Shown piece after piece: positions 18,771 through 27,420 of a DNA stretch of 64,000 bases. How positions within the stretch are numbered: position 1 is the first letter of the stretch; every line of letters begins with the position of its first letter. Source of the stretch: Gemmatimonadaceae bacterium (lineage in GTDB: Bacteria; Gemmatimonadota; Gemmatimonadetes; Gemmatimonadales; Gemmatimonadaceae); NCBI GenBank assembly GCA_035633115.1, contig DASQFN010000122.1:1-64000 (forward strand). Reading direction: 5' to 3'. Made by a program: the position numbers and the translations under genes. Under the pieces are notes generated by a model. That model was given only the letters and a program-made list of their open reading frames with translations. It ran no database searches and was not told the DNA's origin.

Positions 18771-19793
18771 CTACCTTCGACTCAGCGCCCGGGCAAGCGC
18801 AAGCATCATTGCGCCGGCGATGACGACAGTGAGAGCCACGAGATACCTGCGGTCGACCGTCCCGATGCGTCTCGCCGGCGGCAGGTCGATCACCGCGACG
18901 GCGTTCACCGGTACATCGTCGGCCAGAAAACGGCGGAATGCACGTCGCTCGAGGACGACAGGGTCCTTCTCCTGGAGCTTCGCACCAACGACGGATCCTT
19001 TCTCCTCCTCCACGAGCACCTCGAGCACCTGCGTCGGGGACTCGACCGGAATTCGGAGGGGAAATGCGCCTGCGGGCAGGCTGTATGTGAAAGCGAGCTG
19101 CGCGAGCCCGGGGGCGATCGGAGCGAACACAGCCACGCGCGAGTCCGCGAAAGTGACGCCGGCCGCGGGAAGGTCGCCCTGTGAAACACGAAAGCCACTC
19201 GCTCCCTCAGGAAGTGAGCCGGCCCACACCGCTCCCGTGTGGCTGGAGCCTGCCGGTATCCTGGTGACCGACGTGTCATTCGCGAGCTCGTAAACTTCCG
19301 TCACCGACCGTGTAGCGTTGGCATCGACCCCCGAGACCACGATGTGATGACCGCGCACTCCAATCGGGATGCGAGCGGACGTGGTGTCATAAACCGCAAT
19401 CTCGGCTTCCTCGCCTTTGACGAGCACGTGGTGAAGCGGACGCGTGAAGTAGGCAATGCCGCCGTACGAGGCAGAGGCGAAATAAATCGCCGACTCGTCG
19501 CCGGTCCGCCGGTATTCGAACGAGTATCTGCCGCTGGCGTCCGCGCGGACGGAATCGAGGGGGGCTGCGCGATCCGACCCGACCCGGTGAAGCGTCACCC
19601 AGATGTTGGGCACCGGCAACATATCCCTCGCGCCCGGACGTACGACTTGTCCCTCGACGCGCTGAGGGACGTCAGTCGTCGCGGGCGAATCCTGATCGGA
19701 TGGAAGCGGGGGTGGTGTTGGGGTCTGCGCTCCGGCAATCGTCGCAAGCGCGAGGCAGCAGACGAGGCCGATGCTAGATATTGAACTTCCCAA
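18771..19793 (-). CDS. Secreted/membrane-anchored protein with a carboxypeptidase-regulatory-like fold
   Basis: The 340-residue product has a signal peptide (1-22), a Pro/Thr-rich linker, and a segment VEGQVVRPGARDMLPVPNIWVTLHRVG ... DASGRYSFEYR (~45-95) typical of CarboxypepD_reg-like beta-sandwich domains. A further beta-rich region ends in a C-terminal hydrophobic helix (YLVALTVVIAGAMMLALARAL) and a basic tail, so it is probably anchored facing the periplasm. The start overlaps the upstream gene by 20 bp. I do not recognise a named family; the cargo or partner is unknown. Confidence 0.65.
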   Translation of the reverse strand: MGSSISSIGLVCCLALATIAGAQTPTPPPLPSDQDSPATTDVPQRVEGQVVRPGARDMLPVPNIWVTLHRVGSDRAAPLDSVRADASGRYSFEYRRTGDESAIYFASASYGGIAYFTRPLHHVLVKGEEAEIAVYDTTSARIPIGVRGHHIVVSGVDANATRSVTEVYELANDTSVTRIPAGSSHTGAVWAGSLPEGASGFRVSQGDLPAAGVTFADSRVAVFAPIAPGLAQLAFTYSLPAGAFPLRIPVESPTQVLEVLVEEEKGSVVGAKLQEKDPVVLERRAFRRFLADDVPVNAVAVIDLPPARRIGTVDRRYLVALTVVIAGAMMLALARALSRR

Positions 19794-20304
19794 GATCTTC
19801 CGGGCGCAGATTCTCGAGGTACTTCTGAAGCTGCGAGGGCGTCATCTCGTCGGACTGTTCAACTTCCTGAGCCGAAGGGATCGACTCGGACTCATCCGAG
19901 CTGTCGTCGAACAGCAGTGACGTGAGGAGATCTTCCTGCGCGTAGATGGGAGCGGCGAAACGGAGGGCAATCGCGATGCTGTCCGACGGGCGAGCGTCGA
20001 TCTGAATCATCCTCTCCTCGAGACGGATATGCAGCTCGGCGTAATACGTCCTGTTTTCGACTTTCGTGATCTGGATGCGGCGAAGGGTTCCGCCGAGTCC
20101 GGTGATGAGAGTCTTGCAGAGATCGTGAGTGAGCGGCCGCTCGCGACGCAGCTTGCTCATCTCGATGACGATCGACTCGGCCTCGGATTGGCCGATCCAG
20201 ATCGGGAGGAGACGCTCGCCGTCCTTCTCCCGCAGGATCACTACGTAGGAATTGTTGGAGCGATCGAGCCCGAGGCGCATGACCTCACATTCAACGAGCT
20301 GCAT
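19774..20304 (-). CDS. Bifunctional nuclease (BFN/DUF151) family protein
   Basis: The 176-residue protein begins with the family core: MRLGLDRSNNSYVVILREKDGERLLPIWIGQSEAESI, then RPLTHDLCKTLITGLGG, then ARPSDSIAIALRFAAPIY. These match the single-domain BFN fold described in bacteria and plants, for which DNase/RNase activity has been reported in plants. Bacterial roles are poorly defined. The acidic C-terminal ~45 residues are an extension. It starts a small unit with the next secreted protein. Confidence 0.85.
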   Translation of the reverse strand: MQLVECEVMRLGLDRSNNSYVVILREKDGERLLPIWIGQSEAESIVIEMSKLRRERPLTHDLCKTLITGLGGTLRRIQITKVENRTYYAELHIRLEERMIQIDARPSDSIAIALRFAAPIYAQEDLLTSLLFDDSSDESESIPSAQEVEQSDEMTPSQLQKYLENLRPEDLGKFNI

Positions 20305-20352
20305 TCCCGGAATGTAACGCTCGGAACTAGTGGGATGAAGATCATTTCGATT

Positions 20353-20378
20353 GCGGACTGCGGGGCAACGCAGTCCGC
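20353..20378 (-). terminator. Perfect hairpin after metK
   Basis: A 10-bp perfect stem (20353-20362 and 20369-20378) with a six-base loop sits just after the metK stop. There is no U-run, so it may act as a 3' stabiliser rather than a terminator. Confidence 0.4.
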
Positions 20379-20382
20379 AGTA

Positions 20383-21558
20383 CTAGGATTTGACGGCGCG
20401 CTGCAGCTCCTTCACTCGATCGGTGCGCTCCCACGTAAAGAAGGTCTTTCCGTTCTTGCCCCCTCCATCCTTTCGCGGCGCGCGGCCGAAGTGCCCGTAT
20501 GCCGCAGTCACTTCGTAAATCGGCTTGCGAAGATCGAGCGCCTTCATGATGCCCGCAGGCGTCAGGTCGAATACTTCCGCGACTGCCCGCATGATCGCGC
20601 TCTCGGGAACAGTGTTCGTCCCAAACGTGTCTACCGCCACCGAGACCGGGCGGGCGACACCAATCGCATAAGCGAGCTGAACCTCACACCGGCGCGCGAG
20701 CTTCGCGGCGACAATGTTCTTCGCGACCCAGCGCGCCGCGTAGCACGCGCTGCGGTCGACCTTCGAAGGATCCTTCCCGCTGAATGCACCGCCGCCGTGA
20801 CGCCCCATCCCGCCGTATGTGTCTACGATGATCTTACGTCCCGTGAGCCCCGCGTCGCCCTGGGGACCACCGACGACAAAGCGTCCCGTCGGATTAATGT
20901 GATACTTGATATGCTCGTCCCTAAGTTCTTTCGGAATAACGGGTTCGATTACGTCAGAAATCACCATCTGGTGAAGCTTCTTGTTCGACACCCTGTCGTC
21001 GTGCTGAGTGGAAATGACCACGGTGTCGACTGCAACCGGGATGTCGCCTTCGTAAACAACGGTGACTTGCGACTTGCCATCGGGGCGGAGAATGTCACCC
21101 GCCCCGTTGCGCCTGCACTCCGCCAGCTGGCGTGTGAGCTTGTGCGCCAGAAGTATCGGGAGCGGCATCAGCTCCTCGGTCTCGTCCGACGCGTAGCCGA
21201 ACATCATTCCCTGATCCCCTGCACCGCCGGTGTCGACGCCGCGTTTGATGTCGGGGGATTGCCGGCCAATGGTGTTCACAACGGCGCACGTCTTCGAGTC
21301 GAATCCGTAAGTCGCATCCGTATAGCCGATACGGTCGATCGTCCGGCGAACGATGTCGCCGATCGGCACGTAGGTCTCAGTGGTGATCTCGCCTGCGACG
21401 CACGCGAGCCCGGTCGTAACGAGGGTCTCGCATGCAACACGGGCAACTGGATCGTCCGCCAGGATTGCATCCAGAATGGCGTCCGATATCTGGTCAGCTA
21501 CCTTGTCGGGATGACCCTCGGTAACTGACTCAGAGGTGAACAGATGTCGATCGAGCAC
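20383..21558 (-). CDS. metK: S-adenosylmethionine synthetase
   Basis: MetK makes SAM from ATP and methionine in the cytoplasm. With the GTG at 21556-21558 the protein is 391 residues and begins [22 protein letters not shown], aligning with the usual family start; GAGGGA precedes this codon. A GTG at 21603 is possible but adds 15 atypical residues. Signatures are [27 protein letters not shown] and [16 protein letters not shown]. It ends the long minus-strand run and lies 71 bp after ptsI. I see no SAM riboswitch in that gap. The SAM could supply the methyltransferases and radical-SAM enzymes encoded nearby. Confidence 0.95.
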   Translation of the reverse strand: MLDRHLFTSESVTEGHPDKVADQISDAILDAILADDPVARVACETLVTTGLACVAGEITTETYVPIGDIVRRTIDRIGYTDATYGFDSKTCAVVNTIGRQSPDIKRGVDTGGAGDQGMMFGYASDETEELMPLPILLAHKLTRQLAECRRNGAGDILRPDGKSQVTVVYEGDIPVAVDTVVISTQHDDRVSNKKLHQMVISDVIEPVIPKELRDEHIKYHINPTGRFVVGGPQGDAGLTGRKIIVDTYGGMGRHGGGAFSGKDPSKVDRSACYAARWVAKNIVAAKLARRCEVQLAYAIGVARPVSVAVDTFGTNTVPESAIMRAVAEVFDLTPAGIMKALDLRKPIYEVTAAYGHFGRAPRKDGGGKNGKTFFTWERTDRVKELQRAVKS

Positions 21559-21629
21559 GATATCCCTCAGGGAGTGGGACAGGGTGAGGCGAACTGACGG
21601 CACGCCGTACGATTCGTGCCACCAATGGT

Positions 21630-23456
21630 CTAGGGTCCGCCGTATCCCTCAAAAGTATTCCCGTCGACGTAGGCGGGCAACCCGTCGCGCAGGAAAGGCG
21701 CGTCACCAAACGCCGAGAGAAGTCGCGCGCGCAGCAGTGCTTCGGATTCCCGCGCGGTCTGAGCATTGAGCGCAGCGTCGGCAGCGTCGGTTGCCACACG
21801 CGCACTCACGCCTCTGACGATTCGCTTCACGAGCGGGACCGAGCGTGCTGCAACGCTCAGCTGGCGAACGCCGAGCCCGATCAGAGCGAACGCCATCAGC
21901 GGTTGCGACGCCATCTCACCACAGACGCTCACCTCTAGCCCGTGATGCCCGCCAACCTCGACTATCCGCCTGATGAGCCTGAGCACCGCCGGGTGAAGCG
22001 GAGTGAATCGCGATGCGAGATTGGCGTTGCCACGGTCAACGGCCAGCGTGTACTGCACCAGATCGTTTGTGCCGATGCTGAAGAAGGCGACGTCGTGAGC
22101 CAGCGTGTCAGCCGCTACCGCTGCCGCCGGAGTCTCAACCATGATCCCGAGAGGGAGGTCGTGACGATACTCGACGTTCCGCGCATCGAGCTCGCGACCG
22201 GCTTCTTCGAGAAGGCGTCGCGCCTGCCGGACTTCGTCGACGGTCACGATCAATGGGAGCATGATCCGGACGTCGCCGTGCATCGCGGCGCGCAGCAATG
22301 CGCGCAGCTGAGTCTTGAACAGCTCGGGTTCGTCGAGGCACATGCGAATTGCCCGCCAGCCGAGGAATGGGTTAGCCTCGGTTGGATATCCACCGATAGG
22401 CAGCTTATCGCCGCCCATGTCGAAGGTTCGAATCACGACCGGATGATTGTCGAACGCCATGACGACCTTCTTGTACGCCCGGTACTGCTCTTCCTCGTCG
22501 GGCATCGACGCGCGGCCCACGACCAGGAATTCAGTCCGCATGAGGCCGACTCCTTCCGCGCCTGAATGCGCCGCGTACGCCGCTTCCTCGGGAAGGTCGA
22601 CGTTCGCGCGAAGGATGATCCTGACTCCATCCAGCGTAACGGGCTCCGCACCTATCAGGTGACGAAGCTCCGCCTCATCCGCGGCCTCGCGTGCCGCCCG
22701 ATCAGTGTAGGCCTCTATCTGCGCCGGCGTCGGCTCCGGCAGCAGCAGGCCGGATGACCCGTCGAGGATCACCTGCTCACCGGCGTGCAGCCGGCTTGTC
22801 GCGTCCCGAAGGCCCACCACCGCGGGAAGACCAAGCGACCGAGCGAGAATGGCAACATGGGACGTTCGTGTCCCTGCGTCCGTCGCGATGGCGGCAATTG
22901 CCTCGCGGTCGAGCTGCACCGTGAGGCTCGGCGTCAGGTCGTGCGTGACGAGAATCGCGTTCGTGCCCTTTGGAACATCCACGGGATCGTGATCGGGGAG
23001 TCCGAGCAGAATACTCAGCACGCGTATCTGAACGTCCGTGAGATCGCTGACGCGCTCGCGAATCATTGGCTGTGCGTGACGAGCGAAATGCTGTCGCCAC
23101 TCGATCAGCACGAGATCGAATGCCTTCTCCGCTCCGATGTTCTGTCGAATCAGACTTTCTACGCGCTGAATCAGCTCGACGTCGGAAAGGATGTGAATCT
23201 GGACGTCAAAGATCGCGGCTTCTTCGGGACCTGCGTGATTCTCGGCGCGCCTCTTGACCTGCTCGAGGCGCTCCTTCGCGCGGTCGATCGCCGCGTGCAG
23301 CCTGGCGATCTCACCCGCCACCGCTTCGTCAGGGATAATCGTGTGAGGGACATCGGGCACTTCCCAGAGAAGAAGATGCACAGGGCCTATTACGATGCCC
23401 GGCGAGGCAGGCATGCCGATGATGCGTCTGTCGGTGACGGTGCCGTCGAGGGTCAC
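21630..23456 (-). CDS. ptsI: PTS enzyme I (phosphoenolpyruvate-protein phosphotransferase)
   Basis: Enzyme I takes phosphate from PEP and passes it to HPr. The 608-residue protein has the N-terminal HPr-binding helical domain and the phospho-His domain with [17 protein letters not shown] (His200). The PEP-binding TIM barrel has [13 protein letters not shown] and the C-terminal active Cys in [12 protein letters not shown]. It lacks the GAF domain of the nitrogen PTS paralogue EI-Ntr. The GTG start overlaps the HPr stop (GTGA). Confidence 0.95.
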   Translation of the reverse strand: MTLDGTVTDRRIIGMPASPGIVIGPVHLLLWEVPDVPHTIIPDEAVAGEIARLHAAIDRAKERLEQVKRRAENHAGPEEAAIFDVQIHILSDVELIQRVESLIRQNIGAEKAFDLVLIEWRQHFARHAQPMIRERVSDLTDVQIRVLSILLGLPDHDPVDVPKGTNAILVTHDLTPSLTVQLDREAIAAIATDAGTRTSHVAILARSLGLPAVVGLRDATSRLHAGEQVILDGSSGLLLPEPTPAQIEAYTDRAAREAADEAELRHLIGAEPVTLDGVRIILRANVDLPEEAAYAAHSGAEGVGLMRTEFLVVGRASMPDEEEQYRAYKKVVMAFDNHPVVIRTFDMGGDKLPIGGYPTEANPFLGWRAIRMCLDEPELFKTQLRALLRAAMHGDVRIMLPLIVTVDEVRQARRLLEEAGRELDARNVEYRHDLPLGIMVETPAAAVAADTLAHDVAFFSIGTNDLVQYTLAVDRGNANLASRFTPLHPAVLRLIRRIVEVGGHHGLEVSVCGEMASQPLMAFALIGLGVRQLSVAARSVPLVKRIVRGVSARVATDAADAALNAQTARESEALLRARLLSAFGDAPFLRDGLPAYVDGNTFEGYGGP

Positions 23457-23722
23457 GATTCTCCGAACTTCGCCGCCGCGAGCGCAGCAAGCGCGTCGAG
23501 CGCCGCATCCGCGTCAACACCTTCCGCGCGGATGAGAATTGTCGATCCGAATTCAGCGGCGAGCATCATGACGCCCATGATGCTTTTTCCGTTTACCTCG
23601 AGCTCGTCGCGAATGATCGTAATCTCACTCTTGAAGCGCGCGGCTGTCTTCACGATCTCGGCGGCGGGTCGTGCGTGCAGACCCAGCTTGTTGGTTATTC
23701 GGACCGTGCGCTCCGGCATCAT
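23453..23722 (-). CDS. ptsH: Phosphocarrier protein HPr
   Basis: The 89-residue protein has the catalytic His16 in NKLGLHARPAAEIV and the regulatory serine Ser47 in LEVNGKSIMGVMML. It can therefore be phosphorylated both by enzyme I (His) and by the HPr kinase encoded nearby (Ser). The first ATG of an ATGATG pair overlaps the upstream TGA. The open frame upstream is a shadow of the IID gene. Confidence 0.95.
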   Translation of the reverse strand: MMPERTVRITNKLGLHARPAAEIVKTAARFKSEITIIRDELEVNGKSIMGVMMLAAEFGSTILIRAEGVDADAALDALAALAAAKFGES

Positions 23723-24489
23723 CGGAGCACCGAGTAAAGAACGAACAACGCGAGAATCGCGAGCGCCAGCCGCCATCCCTCGGAGTGTTCCGCGAACCGT
23801 GCCAGCAGAATCCCGCCGACAATAGCGAACAACGTGATCCCCGCGGCGAGTGCCTTTCCGCCGCCCGCAACGCGGTGCGCCACCAGCGGAATGGCGACCC
23901 CCGCAAGGAATGACGCGGCAGCTCCGACGTACTGCGGCGCCCGGCGCAGCAGTGGGTGCCCCAGCGCATCGGCGACCCGCAATCCCTTCTCGAATCCGAC
24001 TCGAAGTCCCCATGCGCGGAGTGAGAGATGACCGAGATTGTAGAGCAACAGAAAGATAGCCACGACCAGCGGGGGTCGCGCGTCGAGACCGAATGCAGTC
24101 AGCGCAATGATTGAGCAGAGTGGGAGCCAGCTCGCCCACACGAGTCGATCGCCGACGCTGCCGAGCGGCCCGCCCAACGCGATGCGGAATCGCTCGATCA
24201 TGCCCGGCGCTACGCCCTCGAGCTCCGCGCGGGCGAGCGCGCCCACCGCGACGCCGGCAAAGTATGGATGCGCGTTGAAATACCGCGAATGCCGCGACAA
24301 CGCACTGGTGTAAGCTTCTCCGCCGCGGCCACCGGGAAGGAGGCGCAGCGCCGGCTCCATGCAGAACGCGATTCCATTGCCGAGCAGAGTCTCGTAGTTC
24401 CACGCGCCCTGCACGGCAAAGAGCCTGAGGTAGATGCGCAGCCATGTGGACAGGGGAAGACGCACATCGCTCGTCACGGTTGTGCTCAA
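23719..24489 (-). CDS. PTS mannose-family IID component
   Basis: IID is one of the two membrane subunits of mannose-type PTS permeases. The ~256-residue product has the family start around LRIYLRLFAVQGAWNYETLLGNGIAFCMEPAL, the RYFNAHPYFAGVAVGALARAE segment, a GGPLGSVGDRLVWASWLPL loop, and a hydrophobic C-terminal half. The best start is the TTG at 24487-24489, overlapping the IIC TGA; a GTG at 24477 is also possible. The substrate cannot be told from sequence. It overlaps ptsH by 4 bp. Confidence 0.87.
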   Translation of the reverse strand: MSTTVTSDVRLPLSTWLRIYLRLFAVQGAWNYETLLGNGIAFCMEPALRLLPGGRGGEAYTSALSRHSRYFNAHPYFAGVAVGALARAELEGVAPGMIERFRIALGGPLGSVGDRLVWASWLPLCSIIALTAFGLDARPPLVVAIFLLLYNLGHLSLRAWGLRVGFEKGLRVADALGHPLLRRAPQYVGAAASFLAGVAIPLVAHRVAGGGKALAAGITLFAIVGGILLARFAEHSEGWRLALAILALFVLYSVLR

Positions 24490-25169
24490 CGCGCGACCAG
24501 CAGCACCACGCTGACGGCGAGGCCCGCGAGAAAAAACAGCGCAGCGTGCGGAATGCTGTGGAAGATCTTCCAGACCGCCCCAGCCGCGACAACGGCCGCA
24601 ATCGCAACCACTATCGCCTGCGAGTACACTGCGCCCGCATTCCACAGGGCGACGATGGTCGGAACGAGCCACCTGAAAACCAACATCGCTGCGAGCGCCA
24701 CGAGACCACCGCGAACGAAATCAGCAGTCAGACCAAAAAGCTGGAGTCCCACAATCGCGTCCGATGAGCCGGCATCCAGCTCGCTGCGCAACCGGGTCGC
24801 GCGAAATGCATTGATGCGTCTGAGCTTCACCATGCTCCAGCCGCTGACCACGGCCGTCAGAAGCGCAGCGAGAACGCACACCGCCAGCGCCCCCGGAGGC
24901 GACCCGTGCTGAGCCGCGAAGAGCGCTCCTCCGGCAACGCTTGCCGAGCCCCATTCCGGATACTTCGAAGCGCCGAACGGAAGCATGCCGAGCGCAATCA
25001 GCTCGAGCACCGCTCCGATCATCAGGCCGGCGAACGCGTTGTCTAGAAATGCGCCCGCTGCCGTTGCCGCGACGATAGGGCGGGAGATCATCGCCTGCGG
25101 AAACGTGACGACATCGAGTCCCAGCAATGCCGCCAGCAGCACGATCGGGACTACGTCCATGACGCTCAT
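24486..25169 (-). CDS. PTS mannose/sorbose-family IIC component
   Basis: The 227-residue membrane protein has about six to seven hydrophobic helices. Family landmarks are LLGLDVVTFPQAMISRPIVAATAAGAFLDNAFAGLMIGAVLELIALG and YPEWGSASVAGG. IIC forms the transport pore with IID and is fed phosphate through IIB. It is slightly shorter than the E. coli ManY type but appears intact. It overlaps IIB by 4 bp (ATGA). Confidence 0.88.
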   Translation of the reverse strand: MSVMDVVPIVLLAALLGLDVVTFPQAMISRPIVAATAAGAFLDNAFAGLMIGAVLELIALGMLPFGASKYPEWGSASVAGGALFAAQHGSPPGALAVCVLAALLTAVVSGWSMVKLRRINAFRATRLRSELDAGSSDAIVGLQLFGLTADFVRGGLVALAAMLVFRWLVPTIVALWNAGAVYSQAIVVAIAAVVAAGAVWKIFHSIPHAALFFLAGLAVSVVLLVAR

Positions 25170-25669
25170 GCCAATTTCTCGATGCCGGGCGTTGCGACGA
25201 GTACCTCATCCATCGGCACCGCCCGCGCAGCAGGGACATCCTGCGCAGTGACCTTGACTCCGGCAGCGATTATCTCGCGAAGCTCGCTCTCTTCCTCCGC
25301 CGTGAGGAATACGTACCGCATCTTCTGCTTCCGACCCGGCCTGTGGTGCAGGCCACCAACGTTGATCGCGCGAATGCTCTCGACGCCGTGGAGCAAGGCA
25401 TGCATCGTGGAGATGTTGCCCGTCAGGACGATGCTGCGACGGGGATCGCTTGCGTATGTCGCGTGATCCCGGATGGCGGTCGCGACATCGGCAAACCGTA
25501 TCTCCATCTCCGGCGGTACGCCCATGCGGTAGAGGTCCTGCTCCCAGTCGCTTTGCGCAACCTCGTCGTCCACGAGAACGATCAGCTGAAGATCGAGTGG
25601 CTGTCCCCAGCCAACGACTACCTGACCGTGGACGAGTCGATCGTCGATGCGGTACAGCTCGACAGGCAT
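25166..25669 (-). CDS. PTS mannose-family IIB component
   Basis: The 167-residue cytoplasmic protein starts MPVELYRIDDRLVHGQVVVGW with the phospho-accepting His14. It continues with DDEVAQSDWEQDLYRMGVP and a GNISTMHALLHGVESIRAINVGG stretch typical of the fold. It transfers phosphate from IIA to the incoming sugar. Its ATG overlaps the IIA stop by one base (TGATG). Confidence 0.93.
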   Translation of the reverse strand: MPVELYRIDDRLVHGQVVVGWGQPLDLQLIVLVDDEVAQSDWEQDLYRMGVPPEMEIRFADVATAIRDHATYASDPRRSIVLTGNISTMHALLHGVESIRAINVGGLHHRPGRKQKMRYVFLTAEEESELREIIAAGVKVTAQDVPAARAVPMDEVLVATPGIEKLA

Positions 25670-26094
25670 CAGCCCTCGCCGTGCGCGCAGAGTGAGGTCC
25701 GACCCTTTTCGGCCGCGTGTCGCGCAGCTGCTGCGGGCGTTTCCTCACCACGGAAGACAAATTCTAGCAGCGTCGCGAGGTTGGTGCCCGTCACGAGAAT
25801 AACGCCTTCGGTGTCACGCATGATTCGTCGAACGGCGATCGTTGCACTTCCTGCAGGGAGGTCAGTGAAAAACACTTTTACGCCCAGAGACTCCGACCGC
25901 GTGCGCAGGCGCGACTCGATGTCCTCGCCGGTGAGCCCGGAGTTCGACAAAGCCACGAAAACCCTACCGTAGCCCGTGATCTGCTCGACGGCGCTCACCA
26001 TTCCCTCGGGGAACGACCCGTGACCGGCAATGATCGCGCGCGGTGTCTGCGGCTCGACGTCCTTCGGGTCCGGCTCGCCGGCGCTACTCGTCAT
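25669..26094 (-). CDS. PTS mannose-family IIA component
   Basis: The 141-residue protein has the phospho-accepting His25 in RAIIAGHGSFPEGMVSAVEQITG and the VFFTDLPAGSATIAVRRIM segment of the EIIA-Man fold. It is a free-standing IIA, not fused to IIB. It overlaps hprK by 11 bp. A regulatory role in addition to transport is plausible given the adjacent HPr kinase. Confidence 0.92.
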   Translation of the reverse strand: MTSSAGEPDPKDVEPQTPRAIIAGHGSFPEGMVSAVEQITGYGRVFVALSNSGLTGEDIESRLRTRSESLGVKVFFTDLPAGSATIAVRRIMRDTEGVILVTGTNLATLLEFVFRGEETPAAAARHAAEKGRTSLCAHGEG

Positions 26095-27061
26095 CTTCCT
26101 GCAGATATTCCCGGACGCTGCCCGCGGCCGCCTGCCTCATGCGGCCGATGAGCCGCTCGTTGAACGCCTGCGCCGGGTTGATTCCCGAGTACCGCAGCAG
26201 ATGATTGAGCGCGATTACCTCGGCGATGACGGTGATGTTCTTGCCGGGATTGAGCGGCACCGTAATGAGCGGGACTTCAACATCAAGGATTGTCGTAGTC
26301 AGCATGTCGAGGCCTGTGCGATCCACGACTGCTTCCTGATTCCAGTCGTCGAGATTGACAACCACTTCGATTCGCTTCTGCTGGCGCACGGCGCGGATGC
26401 CGAAGATCGATGGAATGTCTATTAGCCCGACTCCGCGAATTTCCATATGATGGCGCTGAAGCTCGTGGCTGCGGCCGATCAGGACGTCGTTCCCCCGCCG
26501 CGTGGTGATGACGAGATCGTCGGCGACGAGCCGGTGACCTCGCTCGACAAGATCGAGAACGCATTCCGATTTCCCGATTCCGCTGCGGCCCGTGAAGAAA
26601 AGACCAACCCCGAATACATCCGCCAATGATCCGTGAAGTGTCGTTGTCGGCGCGAACTCGCCCTCGAGAACCGGCTTTACGCGGCGATAGAACTCCGCCG
26701 TCTTGAGGCGCGTTCTGAGAAGCGCAACGCCGGCATGCGTCGCCGCGCTGGCCAATCCATCCGGCAGGTCCTGACCCTTGGTGACAATCACCACAGGAAG
26801 CGGAAACGAAAAGAAGGCCGCGAGGATGTTGTCGCGGTGGCCCGGCTCGAGTGACGCGAGATAGGTAATCTCAGTCTCGCCGAGTACCTGCAGGCGCTCC
26901 GCGACGAATCGCTCGACATATCCGGCGAGGGCAAGCCCGGGACTCGATAGATCGGCGCCGGGAATTTCCCGATCCAGTCCGCGGCCGTCGCCGAGGTCTT
27001 CGAGCTGCAGCGATTCGCCGCTCCGCTCGAGAAATTGTCCCACGGTGAGCGAGCGGGTCAC
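26084..27061 (-). CDS. hprK: HPr(Ser) kinase/phosphorylase
   Basis: HprK phosphorylates HPr on its regulatory Ser and reverses this with phosphate. The 325-residue protein has the N-terminal DRTGG-like domain, Walker A GRSGIGKSE (158-166), HRLVADDLV, and the signature MEIRGVGLIDIPSIFG near residue 207. The gene sits directly between hpf and the PTS IIA gene, with 4-bp and 11-bp overlaps. The matching Ser47 in HPr is present, so the kinase-substrate pair is complete. Confidence 0.95.
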   Translation of the reverse strand: MTRSLTVGQFLERSGESLQLEDLGDGRGLDREIPGADLSSPGLALAGYVERFVAERLQVLGETEITYLASLEPGHRDNILAAFFSFPLPVVIVTKGQDLPDGLASAATHAGVALLRTRLKTAEFYRRVKPVLEGEFAPTTTLHGSLADVFGVGLFFTGRSGIGKSECVLDLVERGHRLVADDLVITTRRGNDVLIGRSHELQRHHMEIRGVGLIDIPSIFGIRAVRQQKRIEVVVNLDDWNQEAVVDRTGLDMLTTTILDVEVPLITVPLNPGKNITVIAEVIALNHLLRYSGINPAQAFNERLIGRMRQAAAGSVREYLQEDDE

Positions 27062-27420
27062 GCCGGCACAACCCCGGTTCTGTCGCGCTCTGACGCTCCT
27101 GTGGTACGCTCACGTATCCCCGCCCGCTTGCGAACTCCGGATTTTCGCGCGCGGCCCAGTCGGCGGACCTGTGCGCTGAGTCTGGCTATTGCCGCTGTGA
27201 GAGCTCGACCATAAAAACGGTCTTCGGCGAGCGCCACGATGTTTCGCTGGCGCGGGGCGTGAAGCACGATTTCAACTCGCTTGACGGGGCCATCCTGCTC
27301 GAACCGCACGATGGCGTCAGCGCCCCGCGCGAGCCGCGCCGCGCGCTGAACTGCGAGCTCCGCCCGACGGCGCATGCGATCAGAGATTACTGCATGGTGA
27401 GAGTGAAAAATTATCTCCAC
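27058..27420 (-). CDS. hpf: Ribosome hibernation-promoting factor (short HPF/RaiA type)
   Basis: The 120-residue product starts VEIIFHSHHAVISDRMRRRAELAVQRAARLA and continues VKRVEIVLHAPRQRNIVALAEDRFYGRALTAAIARL, the beta-alpha fold of HPF that binds the decoding centre of idle ribosomes. The C-terminal ~25 residues are Arg-rich; the dimerising domain of long HPF is absent. The GTG at 27418-27420 is chosen because it begins the fold; it overlaps the glycosyltransferase by 10 bp. Linkage hpf-hprK-PTS is known from other Gram-negatives. Confidence 0.88.
   Translation of the reverse strand: MEIIFHSHHAVISDRMRRRAELAVQRAARLARGADAIVRFEQDGPVKRVEIVLHAPRQRNIVALAEDRFYGRALTAAIARLSAQVRRLGRARKSGVRKRAGIRERTTGASERDRTGVVPA

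Noticed and set aside
21559-21629. SAM riboswitch before metK
   Set aside because: The gap after ptsI is only 71 bp and shows none of the conserved S-box elements.
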